Positions 46,946-54,726 of a DNA stretch of 64,000 bases are shown piece by piece. The notes below the pieces were generated by a model. The model worked only from the letters and a program-made list of their open reading frames with translations, was not told the origin of the DNA and searched no databases. This DNA is from Phycisphaerae bacterium. GTDB lineage: Bacteria; Planctomycetota; Phycisphaerae; UBA1845; UTPLA1. Position numbers and translations under genes: made by a program. Location of the stretch: positions 167,564-231,563 of the forward strand of contig JAHBXN010000007.1 in the NCBI GenBank assembly GCA_019636475.1. Reading direction: 5' to 3'. The stretch's first letter is position 1, and each line of letters begins with the position of its first letter.

Positions 46946-47245
46946 CTAGCGTCCCGCGGGAGCGCCGATCCGCGAGAGATCGACGGTGTCCCACAGAACA
47001 AAATCGCGCGTCGTCGTTTCGTAACTGTATGCATTCATGCGTTTCGCTGCGGCATCCACGACATAAACCAGTTCGGTATTCTCCGTGAATTGGCCGGTGA
47101 CGAGGATGTAGTCGCCGCCTCGATCAATCTGGCCAAACGCCAACGCCGGATGAGGGCCTACCGAAGTGACGACAAACAGGCCGACGAAGAGGATCACCGC
47201 GGTGATCGAAAGCACGCCGATGATGAAGTTTTTGTTGTCGTTCAT
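46946..47245 (-). CDS. Small signal-anchored protein, paralogue of the 47269-47556 gene
   Basis: This 99-residue protein has one N-terminal membrane segment (FIIGVLSITAVILFVGLFVV) that may stay as an anchor, and then a short extracytoplasmic beta domain: DYILVTGQFTENTELVYVVD followed by AAAKRMNAYSYE. The same pattern occurs in the upstream neighbour. GGAGGG sits nine bases before the ATG. I do not recognise a named family; the beta pattern looks like one or two blades of a propeller-type repeat. It is the second gene of the pair, 23 bases behind the first. Confidence 0.7.
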   Translation of the reverse strand: MNDNKNFIIGVLSITAVILFVGLFVVTSVGPHPALAFGQIDRGGDYILVTGQFTENTELVYVVDAAAKRMNAYSYETTTRDFVLWDTVDLSRIGAPAGR

Positions 47246-47268
47246 GAGACACGGCCCTCCGGAGCCGA

Positions 47269-47556
47269 TTACTTGCCGCGGAAATCACGCTGAAGATCTC
47301 GAAAACCGACGTGAAACAACCGGCGATTGTTCTGATCGCGATTGGGAATGAACACATGCAGTCGTCGCAATGCGAGATCCAGCACGTAGAGACCGTCCAT
47401 TCCGTTGCGAACTTCGCCGGCAACGATTGAGTAATTCTGACCGAGCGGAGCGGCCTGAGCCATCGCGGCCGGCGGCTGCCACCCTGTTAGAATCAGTGCG
47501 GCCGCCAGCGTCAAATTCAGCCCGACGAGCAGCACGATCAAACCACGCTTCGACAT
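47269..47556 (-). CDS. Small signal-anchored protein, first of a paralogous pair
   Basis: This 95-residue protein has an N-terminal signal or anchor (LIVLLVGLNLTLAAALILTG, possible cleavage after AMA) and a beta domain: NYSIVAGEVRNGMDGLYVLD followed by LALRRLHVFIPN. Aligned with its neighbour the pattern is Y-x-[IL]-V-x-G, then [LV]-Y-V-[LV]-D-x-A, then [RK]-[RK]-[LM]. GGAGG lies upstream of the ATG. The pair is probably an operon from a gene duplication. Function unknown; I recall similar small proteins in Planctomycetota but no experimental role. Confidence 0.7.
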   Translation of the reverse strand: MSKRGLIVLLVGLNLTLAAALILTGWQPPAAMAQAAPLGQNYSIVAGEVRNGMDGLYVLDLALRRLHVFIPNRDQNNRRLFHVGFRDLQRDFRGK

Positions 47557-47998
47557 CGGTCAGCCTCCTCATTCAGGAATGATGCGTCCGGCTGGGGGGC
47601 GGATCGAATGGATCGCATCGGGCCGAAATCCACACCAGAAAGCGCTTCATTTATAGGGCGAAATCGGGTCGAATTCAAGGAGCCGGCCCGCCATGTGGCG
47701 GAATTCCTCTCCACTTCCGGATCAATCTCGCGGCATCGACGTCCGCGAACCGCGGGTGTCACCGATCGACGGTGCGACTCTGTCGCATTCGAATCGTATG
47801 TTCTAAATACGGCGAGATGCTATCGACAGCGGGCGCGATGCGTCCGCGACAAGGCCGGCGGAAGGACGCACTGGACTGCGGCAATCCCCCGAAAACCGAT
47901 GGTCTTGCACAGCGCTCAATGACCCGATCGCGACGATCGGTCAGCGAAGTTTGCCAAACGGCACGGTCATAATTTGACAACTTGGTGAGGGGAACGTC
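47557..47998. other. Divergent intergenic region before the Flp pilin gene
   Basis: These 442 bases separate the small exported pair (minus) from the flp-like gene (plus). The only clear element is the GAGGGG ribosome site just before the pilin ATG. TTGACA occurs shortly before this site but has no -10 placed to match. Open frames here lack ribosome sites. I see no hairpin or tRNA. Confidence 0.45.
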
Positions 47999-48172
47999 AT
48001 GAAACATTTCGTGTCACGGATGGGCGCATTCCTCACGGACGAATCGGGCGCAACGGCAACGGAATATGCCGTGATGCTGGCATTAATCATTGTCGTGTGT
48101 ATCACCGCGATCTCGGCGCTGGGCGAGAAGACATCGGACATGTTCGTGGACATCGAAACGGCAATGCCGTGA
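47999..48172 (+). CDS. Flp-family type IVb pilin
   Basis: This 57-residue protein is a small type IVb pilin. The N-terminal leader is followed by DESGATATEYAVMLALIIVV and a hydrophobic helix, matching the Flp/Fap consensus (G-x-T-A-x-E-Y). The Glu five residues after the expected cleavage site and the Tyr after it are the hallmark of Flp. A strong GAGGGG site precedes the ATG. No tad genes (tadA, tadB, rcpA) or prepilin peptidase are adjacent, so it must rely on machinery elsewhere. It converges with a small membrane protein gene. Confidence 0.88.
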   Translation: MKHFVSRMGAFLTDESGATATEYAVMLALIIVVCITAISALGEKTSDMFVDIETAMP

Positions 48173-48261
48173 CCGAATCGGCCGGAAACGGTCCCGATGC
48201 CGACACCGGTCCGCGGCAACTCCAATGCGAGCAATCCGCGGTCGGCAGTCCGGCGACTGGA

Positions 48262-48477
48262 TCAAGCGTCCTTGACGCGACGACTCGGCATGAAACCGAT
48301 GCCCATCGCGAGCAGCAGAAAAAGGATTGCGCACGCGTACTCGATCAGCGGTCGAGCGTAGGGGAGCGGCTCAATGTTGTCCGGAGCGATGTTCGCGCCT
48401 TCGGTCACAGCCTGCGCAAACGCTGTCCCCGCCACAGCAAGCACCGTTCCGATGATCGTCAAGACTATTCGAACCAC
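48262..48477 (-). CDS. Small membrane protein with signal peptide
   Basis: This 71-residue protein has a signal peptide (1-22, ending AFA), a short polar linker, one membrane helix (YACAILFLLLAMGIGFM, ~48-64) and a basic tail (PSRRVKDA). The GTG start has GGAG eight bases upstream. It converges with the Flp pilin gene 89 bases away. I cannot name a family; it looks like a bitopic protein with the N-terminal part outside. Confidence 0.6.
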   Translation of the reverse strand: MVRIVLTIIGTVLAVAGTAFAQAVTEGANIAPDNIEPLPYARPLIEYACAILFLLLAMGIGFMPSRRVKDA

Positions 48478-48630
48478 CTGCGCCGCTCCTCGATTACGTC
48501 TGTTCGCTTCCGACCGTCCAGTCTGGTTATCCTAGCGTAATCACCCGCCGCGACGCAAATTGCCGTCTTCGCCACTCGGCCACTCGTCTGATCAATGGTC
48601 ACGTCCGATCATATTCCCGACGACCGTCGT

Positions 48631-49164
48631 TCAGCATGGCGCGGATGGCCAGAGGATTTCGAGGCGTTGGCTGAGCTTCCTGAATGCAGCCGTCGGCACC
48701 CAGACCGTCTTCCACCGGGCAGACCTGTTCTGATGGTGTGATTCGTAATCGTCAAGTGAGACCAGCCAGAAACTGTACCTTCGGCCCGCGAAGACAAAAG
48801 TCTCGTCGCCATCCGGCGGGAATAGCGGCTCGTCGCCGGTGAGCCAGTACACAAAAGCGAACATGGCGACGTACTCAGACCCAAAAACTTCCCGCCAGAT
48901 TCGTAGCCCCTCCAGGTCCGCCTTCGTGACCCACGATTTCTGGCGAACATCCCCGTCGCCTCCGCCGCGCGCGGTTTTGCGTCCTTTGACATCCACAAGG
49001 CAAGCCGGACCGCCGGTCGGATACACGATGTAATCAAAAATCTTCGCGCCCGACCTGGATTTTGCGATGTGTTTGACGTCTTCGATTGCGACGCACGGCG
49101 TGCCGCGACGCGAAAGATATGCTTCGAATGCCGTTTCGTAATGACTGCGCCGGACTGTCGTCAT
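48631..49164 (-). CDS. HYExAFE family protein, nuclease-like
   Basis: This 177-residue protein opens with SHYETAFEAYL, the HYExAFE motif that names a family found in Planctomycetota. Downstream it reads KIFDYIVYPTGGPACLVDVKGRK, with Asp (FDYIV) and Asp-x-Lys (VDVKGRK) spaced as in PD-(D/E)XK nuclease folds. The central part has several conserved-looking aromatic residues. It could be a DNA-cutting or DNA-repair enzyme, but no experimental function is known to me. It is the last gene before the hisS stop, same strand, 96 bases downstream. Confidence 0.82.
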   Translation of the reverse strand: MTTVRRSHYETAFEAYLSRRGTPCVAIEDVKHIAKSRSGAKIFDYIVYPTGGPACLVDVKGRKTARGGGDGDVRQKSWVTKADLEGLRIWREVFGSEYVAMFAFVYWLTGDEPLFPPDGDETFVFAGRRYSFWLVSLDDYESHHQNRSARWKTVWVPTAAFRKLSQRLEILWPSAPC

Positions 49165-49260
49165 GCGGCGGGCCCATTGACAAGGAATTTCAGCCTGACC
49201 AACCCGGCCCTATTTCAACAAGCTGACAACGATGCCGCAAGCCCGTCACCCCATTAAGGA

Positions 49261-50583
49261 TCAGACGGCATCCGGCCTGCCGATGCAATCGAACGGATTT
49301 GTCAGCAGTAGATCCAATGAAACCTCGCGGCTGTCGCCGGCTTTCATGTTCTTGATCTGAACCACGCTGCGATCGCGAGTCTCGTCCCCGAGTATGATGA
49401 CCAGGCGGCAACCCCGTTTGTCAGCGGCCTTGAGCTGTTTGCCGACGTTCTGCTGTTGATAGCTGAATTCCGCGTAGTACCCGGCGCGGCGGAGCGAGGC
49501 GACGACCGAATACAGGCGATCGCGCAGACCGCCCACGGCATCCGCAACAAAAATCGATGATGCCTTTCGCGAATTGCCCAGCAGGCCGCGATCCTCGAGC
49601 ATCAACCGCAAAACAACATCCCCCATTCCGAATCCAACCGCCGGCTCCCTCGATTTACCAAGCTTGCCGAGCAGGTCGTCATAGCGGCCGCCGCCACAGA
49701 TCGCGCGTTCGCTCTCCGCGCGATCGAAGAACTCGAATACCGGTCCGGTGTAATAAGCGAGACCTCGAACAACGCGCAGGTTCAATCTGCAAAACTCACT
49801 GATGCCGAAATTTTCGATCAACGAAAACAGCCGATCGGTTTCGGCCAACGCGTCGTCCAATTCGGCCGTCGCGGTCCCGACACGCCCGATCGAGCTTCTC
49901 AGGTCGTCAAGCCGTTCACACCGGAGCAAATCCATGAGTTCGGCAAACCGGAGGCTCGACTCGTAGCGCTCGCCCCACCGTCGGGCCAGTTCCGCTTCCG
50001 GGATTTTTCCGGCTTTGTCCAGAATGGCGTATGCGCCGCCGTGCCCCTTCGGGGCGATCCCGCAAGCAGTGAGCATCGATGCAATCAGTCGCCGATTGCT
50101 GATGTGCACCATGAAATCATCGGTCTTGAGGCCCAACTCGCGAAGCGCCTCGACTCCGACCAGAATGCACTCGGCATCGGCGATCACGTCGGCCGTTCCG
50201 ATGACATCCACGTTCCACTGGTAGAACTCTCTCAGCCGGCCACGCTGTACGTTTTCTCCCCGGAAGAGCCGTGGCATACAGAACCATTTGATCGGTTTCG
50301 CGAGGGCGTTGATCTTCGCAGCGACCATGCGGGCCAGCGTCGGCGTCATTTCCGGCCGAAGGGCCAACTCGCGACCGCCGGCATCGGTCAGCGTGAAGAG
50401 CTGGCCGACGAGTTCGTCGCCGCTCTTCTCGCGATACAACTCGAGATACTCCAGCGTCGGCCCCTCGAATTCATCAAAGCCATGTCTCAATGAGACATTC
50501 CGCCAGACATCGAAGATGTGCTGGATTGGCGCATATTGTTCTGGATAGAGGTCTCGAGTTCCTTTGACGGCCTGAATCGACAT
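49261..50583 (-). CDS. hisS: Histidyl-tRNA synthetase
   Basis: This 440-residue class II synthetase charges tRNA-His. Motif 1 lies around LRHGFDEFEGPTLEYLELY, motif 2 is ELALRPEMTPTLARM...FCMPRLFRGE, the histidine-specific signatures are RGLAYYTGPVFE and GGGRYDDLLGKLG, and motif 3 is EPAVGFGMGDVVLRLML. The C-terminal ~90 residues form the anticodon-binding domain (SIFVADAVGG...RGCRLVIILGDE), so this is a true HisS and not HisZ. It is followed 96 bases later by the HYExAFE gene. Confidence 0.96.
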   Translation of the reverse strand: MSIQAVKGTRDLYPEQYAPIQHIFDVWRNVSLRHGFDEFEGPTLEYLELYREKSGDELVGQLFTLTDAGGRELALRPEMTPTLARMVAAKINALAKPIKWFCMPRLFRGENVQRGRLREFYQWNVDVIGTADVIADAECILVGVEALRELGLKTDDFMVHISNRRLIASMLTACGIAPKGHGGAYAILDKAGKIPEAELARRWGERYESSLRFAELMDLLRCERLDDLRSSIGRVGTATAELDDALAETDRLFSLIENFGISEFCRLNLRVVRGLAYYTGPVFEFFDRAESERAICGGGRYDDLLGKLGKSREPAVGFGMGDVVLRLMLEDRGLLGNSRKASSIFVADAVGGLRDRLYSVVASLRRAGYYAEFSYQQQNVGKQLKAADKRGCRLVIILGDETRDRSVVQIKNMKAGDSREVSLDLLLTNPFDCIGRPDAV

Positions 50584-50759
50584 GGATTGCCAACTTTGTT
50601 AGAAAATCCGCGGGGAACGATTCCCGCGCGACTGACGGCGCGATTCTAGGAATCAGGCTGAACAGCGTCAAACACCCTCAGTCGATTCAAGCGAGAAACG
50701 ATCCACTCGAATACACCACGATTCGCTTATATTATCGCCTCAAAGCAGCCGCCCGCTCG

Positions 50760-51404
50760 ATGCATGCCATGAACCGGCGGAAACCTGCGGAAACAACCAT
50801 GCGAGTCATCGCCGGAACATACCGCGGCCGCACTCTTACGACGCCTTCGGGGGAGTCGACCAGGCCGATTCTCGATCGGGTGAAGGGCGCGCTTTTTGAC
50901 TGGCTCGGTTCACGGCTGCTGCTGCCCGGCCATTTGCCGCCGATCAACGTGTGCGATCTGTTTTGCGGCGGAGGCAGTCAGGGTATCGAATCACTCTCGC
51001 GCGGCGCGGCATATTGCACATTTGTGGAACGGGACCCTGCCGCACTGAAATGCCTGAGAGCCAATCTCACCGCTCTGAAAATCACTTCCCAATTCGAAAT
51101 CGTGAACAGGCCGGCCGAATCGATCACGCTGAAGCGCGTCAACGGCCGTGGCTACTCGATCGTTTTTGTTGATCCGCCCTATCGGTTCAGCGAGGATGTC
51201 TCGGTTGATTCGATCATGGGGCGGGTGGCTGCGAGAATCGGAGTGCAGATTCCAACGGAGCCGGACGCGCTCGTGCTGTGGCGACACGATGAACAATGCC
51301 GGCTGCCGGACCGACTGCCGAACGGATGGCATCAAACGGACCGGCGCACATGGGGGTCCAATACCATCACCCTGTTTGAGCAAGGCGGCCTTGAGGACAC
51401 CTGA
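50760..51404 (+). CDS. rsmD: 16S rRNA (guanine966-N2)-methyltransferase RsmD
   Basis: RsmD methylates G966 of 16S rRNA. After a short N-terminal extension the family start is MRVIAGTYRGRTLTTPSGESTRPILDRVKGALFDWL. The SAM site is VCDLFCGGGSQGIESLSRGA and the catalytic motif is FVDPPYRF (DPPY). The true start may be the ATG at 50799, which gives the normal RsmD N-terminus; the 13 extra codons have no ribosome site. Its stop overlaps the start of the cca gene by one base (TGATG), so both are co-translated. Confidence 0.92.
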   Translation: MHAMNRRKPAETTMRVIAGTYRGRTLTTPSGESTRPILDRVKGALFDWLGSRLLLPGHLPPINVCDLFCGGGSQGIESLSRGAAYCTFVERDPAALKCLRANLTALKITSQFEIVNRPAESITLKRVNGRGYSIVFVDPPYRFSEDVSVDSIMGRVAARIGVQIPTEPDALVLWRHDEQCRLPDRLPNGWHQTDRRTWGSNTITLFEQGGLEDT

Positions 51405-52666
51405 TGACCGCGCCACACCAGCCAGAGCGGGATCGCGGTCAGTCGCCGGGCGATCCGAAGGTCGCGGCCGATCGCGTCGTCCGATTGCTGCAGGCAGCGG
51501 GGCATACCACATACTTTGCGGGCGGGTGCGTGCGCGATCTGGTCATGGGGCTGGTTCCGAAAGACTACGATGTGGCCACATCCGCGACACCCGACCAGGT
51601 GTGCGCCCTGTTCCATCGAACGCAGCGCGTCGGCGCACAATTCGGCGTCGTGCTCGTGCGAATGAAAGGCTGGTCGATCGAAGTCGCGACCTTCCGGACC
51701 GATCTGGATTATGCTGACGGGCGACATCCCGTCGCGGTTGCATTCAGCACCCCGGAGCAGGACGCCCAGAGACGGGACTTCACGATCAACGGCATGTTTC
51801 ATGACCCGATCGGCGGCCAGTTCATCGATTATGTCGGTGGACGATCGGACATCGCAGCGCGATTGATTCGCGCGATCGGAGAGCCGGATCGGCGGTTTTC
51901 CGAGGATCACCTGCGGCTGCTTCGAGCAATCCGGTTCGCATCGCGACTGCGGTTTGAGATCGAACCGGAAACCTGGGACGCTATCGGCCGGCACGCGGGA
52001 GAGATCCGGCGAATCAGCCCTGAACGAATTCGAATGGAACTCGATACAATCCTCACCAACGAACATCGCGCCGATGCGGCCGGCCTGATTAACCGATCCG
52101 GCCTGCTCGGTCATCTCTGGGCAGGAGCCGAATCGCTCTCTCCGACGTTCGATTCCGCCATTCGCCGATTGGCCGCATTGCCTTCGACGTCGGGATTCGA
52201 GCTTTCGATGGCGGCCCTGCTCGGCGATATGTCAACCGACGCAGCCGTCGAGGCGTTGGAGGCGCTTCGATGCAGCAATCACACGATCGCGACCGTCCGC
52301 TGGCTACACGCCCACCAGCACGATGCCGACGATCCGACTCGGCTCACGTTGGCCGACATTAAGCGGCTGCGTGCCCACGCGATGTTTCCTGCGTTGATCG
52401 ACCTCTGGACGGCACGACAAAGCCTGACAGATTTTCCGACGTCCGGCGTCCTCGATGTTCAGCAACGTGCGGCAGCAATCCAAGCGGACGCAGTTGCCCC
52501 GCCTGCGCTCGTGACCGGCGACGATCTTAAGGACATGGGATTGACACCCGGCCCGGCATTCAAGCGCATTCTGGACGCTCTCTATGAGCTCCAGCTCAAT
52601 GAGCAGATTGTCGCGCGCGACGTCGCACTCGCCGAAGCCCGCCGCCTCATGGAAGCGATGAGATGA
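51404..52666 (+). CDS. cca: CCA tRNA nucleotidyltransferase / poly(A) polymerase family
   Basis: This 420-residue class II nucleotidyltransferase has the catalytic signature GGCVRDLVMGLVPKDYDVATSA, with the two carboxylates in DYD, then DAQRRDFTINGMFHDPIGG and EDHLRLLRAIRFASRLRFEIEP, which continues into the RNA-binding region. Members either add CCA to tRNA 3' ends or polyadenylate RNA; sequence alone does not always separate them. The N-terminal 20 residues are polar. It follows rsmD with a one-base overlap and converges with the GAP1-like gene, 28 bases away. Confidence 0.9.
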   Translation: MTAPHQPERDRGQSPGDPKVAADRVVRLLQAAGHTTYFAGGCVRDLVMGLVPKDYDVATSATPDQVCALFHRTQRVGAQFGVVLVRMKGWSIEVATFRTDLDYADGRHPVAVAFSTPEQDAQRRDFTINGMFHDPIGGQFIDYVGGRSDIAARLIRAIGEPDRRFSEDHLRLLRAIRFASRLRFEIEPETWDAIGRHAGEIRRISPERIRMELDTILTNEHRADAAGLINRSGLLGHLWAGAESLSPTFDSAIRRLAALPSTSGFELSMAALLGDMSTDAAVEALEALRCSNHTIATVRWLHAHQHDADDPTRLTLADIKRLRAHAMFPALIDLWTARQSLTDFPTSGVLDVQQRAAAIQADAVAPPALVTGDDLKDMGLTPGPAFKRILDALYELQLNEQIVARDVALAEARRLMEAMR

Positions 52667-52694
52667 TCGCGTCCGTGTTTGGCGTGCTTGAAGT

Positions 52695-53795
52695 TCAGGC
52701 GCCTCGACCGCTTCCGGCCGTCTGAAGTCCGGGCGCTTCAGCCTTCAATTGATTGGATCGATCCTGCGCCGCGCGAACAAACCCGCGGATCATCGTCAAT
52801 TCGGGATCGTAGTGGGCGTCGAGCGACATCCATCTGGCGGACAAGCGGTCAAGTGTTGCCTCGTTCGCCGTCGCGAGAAGTTCTGTGTCGGCATGCAGCG
52901 CCGCAAGCCTCGCCAGCCGCTCGGCAGTCACTTCGCTGTCCAACCTGGCGCACATCCAAGCCAGATCGACAACTCGATCGCTCGTCAGGCACTTCCGGGC
53001 GAAGCTGATCCACGATTCCAGTCCCGATGTTCCGCCTGGTCGCGCCGGCACCGGCGCGCCCGCGCGATCCGCGTCCACCAGAACGACCGGCATGCCGCGC
53101 AGCGCGCGCTGGGTCTCGCCTTGATCGCGTTCGACAAAACAGAGCAATGTCTGGCGCGAGGGCGCGTACTTGACGCCACAGGAGATGGCCAGTTCCCTGC
53201 GGACCGCTGCGGGAAGCGCTCCCATCACCTGAATCACCGCCTCGAATGATCCACCATGATGCGATATCACCGCCGGTTTCGCTTTGAAAGCGGCTGCGAC
53301 CACCTGCTCAAACGCGCCACAAACCTGCTCCACCCGCGCGGGCCTGCCGCTTCTCGTCGAAAGTTCCAGCTTCGGGAGGGTGGACAACTCCTTCAGAACT
53401 CGTTCCTGGCCGATGGCCTGCCGGATCGCGGAGTGCACTGACGTCGGATTGAAATAGAACCGTGCATATGCATCTGAATCGAGCAGTGCAAAATGCGTGT
53501 AAACCCGCTCGCCTCCGCGCGCGGTGTGTTCCTTCCCGGCGTGACAGGAGTACGCCACTGCGTAGCGGCCGGTTGCCATCGGGTAGGTCAGCATTCCAAT
53601 TGCGTCGGCGGCTGTCGACGTGAGACTTCCGTGCGACGGCGCGCGTCGAGTGATTTCTGATTTCTCCTCGGTGCGAACGCCGGGACTTGCGGCGACAACG
53701 CGGTATCCTTCGCCCATCGGCGAACGGACCGAGGTGAACACCAGTTGATCAACCGCTATCACATCCATGTTGTCGTTCGTGGGCATCGTGCTCAT
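52695..53795 (-). CDS. GAP1-like GTPase-associated protein
   Basis: This 366-residue cytoplasmic protein starts VDQLVFTSVRSPMGEGYRVVAASPGV, then HTARGGERVYTHFALLD near residue 100. I recognise this as similar to the N-terminal type 2 domain of GTPase-associated protein 1 (GAP1), which pairs with a GTPase in proposed bacterial conflict systems. The match is from memory of the family pattern, not a search. The C-terminal half is helical and not recognised. The ATG overlaps the GTPase stop by 4 bases, which strongly suggests that the two proteins work together. It is the last gene of the five-gene cluster. Confidence 0.6.
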   Translation of the reverse strand: MSTMPTNDNMDVIAVDQLVFTSVRSPMGEGYRVVAASPGVRTEEKSEITRRAPSHGSLTSTAADAIGMLTYPMATGRYAVAYSCHAGKEHTARGGERVYTHFALLDSDAYARFYFNPTSVHSAIRQAIGQERVLKELSTLPKLELSTRSGRPARVEQVCGAFEQVVAAAFKAKPAVISHHGGSFEAVIQVMGALPAAVRRELAISCGVKYAPSRQTLLCFVERDQGETQRALRGMPVVLVDADRAGAPVPARPGGTSGLESWISFARKCLTSDRVVDLAWMCARLDSEVTAERLARLAALHADTELLATANEATLDRLSARWMSLDAHYDPELTMIRGFVRAAQDRSNQLKAEAPGLQTAGSGRGA

Positions 53796-54673
53796 AGCTG
53801 ATCAATGATCCATTCAAAAGGTTCAAGAACGCCTCGCAAAGCCGTATGCAGCGGGACGGGAGCGACCGTATCGTCCTCAAGCGAAGTCGCGTATCCGAGC
53901 GAGCCGACGACGCTCGCCGCAAAGAACTCCACGTTGGCAAACCGGCTCTCGCAGAGATTCCAGACGCGGTTCAGATTGGCCTTGACGAAGGAACGCGGGT
54001 CGTCAAAGCACTCCGGGCAGTAATCCGCCTTGCAAAGAACAATGGAGACCGGCGTTTCAATTTTCTCCTCGTGCTTGCCGCCGAACATGCTGTCAACGTA
54101 ACTGAGCATCTTCATTGCGAAGAAGTCCGGTTGATTTGAACCGTTGGCCGCCGCCGCGGCGTCAACGAGAAGCAGCAGCCCCTTCGACTTGTTTAGAAGG
54201 CTGTGGATGACTCGAAAGGTCTTCGGCGTCGAGACTTCTGCCGCCAACGATTCGCCGGCCATGTCCGGCATGACCAGATCGACCCAGGGCGCATCGGCCT
54301 CCTCGCGGCGCACCTGATAATACGCCCAATACCACTGGTTGGCCTCCATCGGCGTCTTCGGAGGAAAGCTCCGTCGAGCGAGGTGACCGATGACGTTCTG
54401 CTGAAGGTCGACGGAGTACGCACCCTTGGGAATCGCCTCGAAGGCTCCGGCTCGATGAGCGAGCATGTCGAGCAGGAACCCGAGATACACGGTCTTTCCG
54501 ACGTTGCTTTCGCCGATCACCGAGACGATTTTGGGCTCGCGCTCCTGCGCGCGGGCATCCTGCACGATCGACATCGGCGCATAGCAGCTCGCGCAGAGCA
54601 GCATGTCCGGTTCGTTATCGTGCCCGCAGATCAAACACTTTGTTTCACTGAGGACGCTTGAATTCCTGGCCAC
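53792..54673 (-). CDS. Zinc-ribbon P-loop GTPase
   Basis: This 293-residue protein begins with a zinc ribbon (Cys13, Cys16, Cys27, Cys30). The GTPase domain follows: P-loop GESNVGKT (54-61), a switch I Thr107 in PKTPMEANQWYW, G3 as DMAG (137-140) and a G4 motif CKAD (214-217) in place of NKxD; AAS near residue 251 could be G5. The Asn-to-Cys change in G4 is notable. The sequence resembles the DO-GTPase/TRAFAC-like GTPases seen with GAP1 proteins. There is no membrane segment. The GTG start has GGAG eight bases upstream. It lies between the FGE-like and GAP1-like genes. Confidence 0.78.
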   Translation of the reverse strand: MARNSSVLSETKCLICGHDNEPDMLLCASCYAPMSIVQDARAQEREPKIVSVIGESNVGKTVYLGFLLDMLAHRAGAFEAIPKGAYSVDLQQNVIGHLARRSFPPKTPMEANQWYWAYYQVRREEADAPWVDLVMPDMAGESLAAEVSTPKTFRVIHSLLNKSKGLLLLVDAAAAANGSNQPDFFAMKMLSYVDSMFGGKHEEKIETPVSIVLCKADYCPECFDDPRSFVKANLNRVWNLCESRFANVEFFAASVVGSLGYATSLEDDTVAPVPLHTALRGVLEPFEWIIDQL

Positions 54674-54726
54674 GTTTGCTTCTCCTACAGCGATTCAATC
54701 CTGTCGTGACGGCCCCGCCGGCGGCC

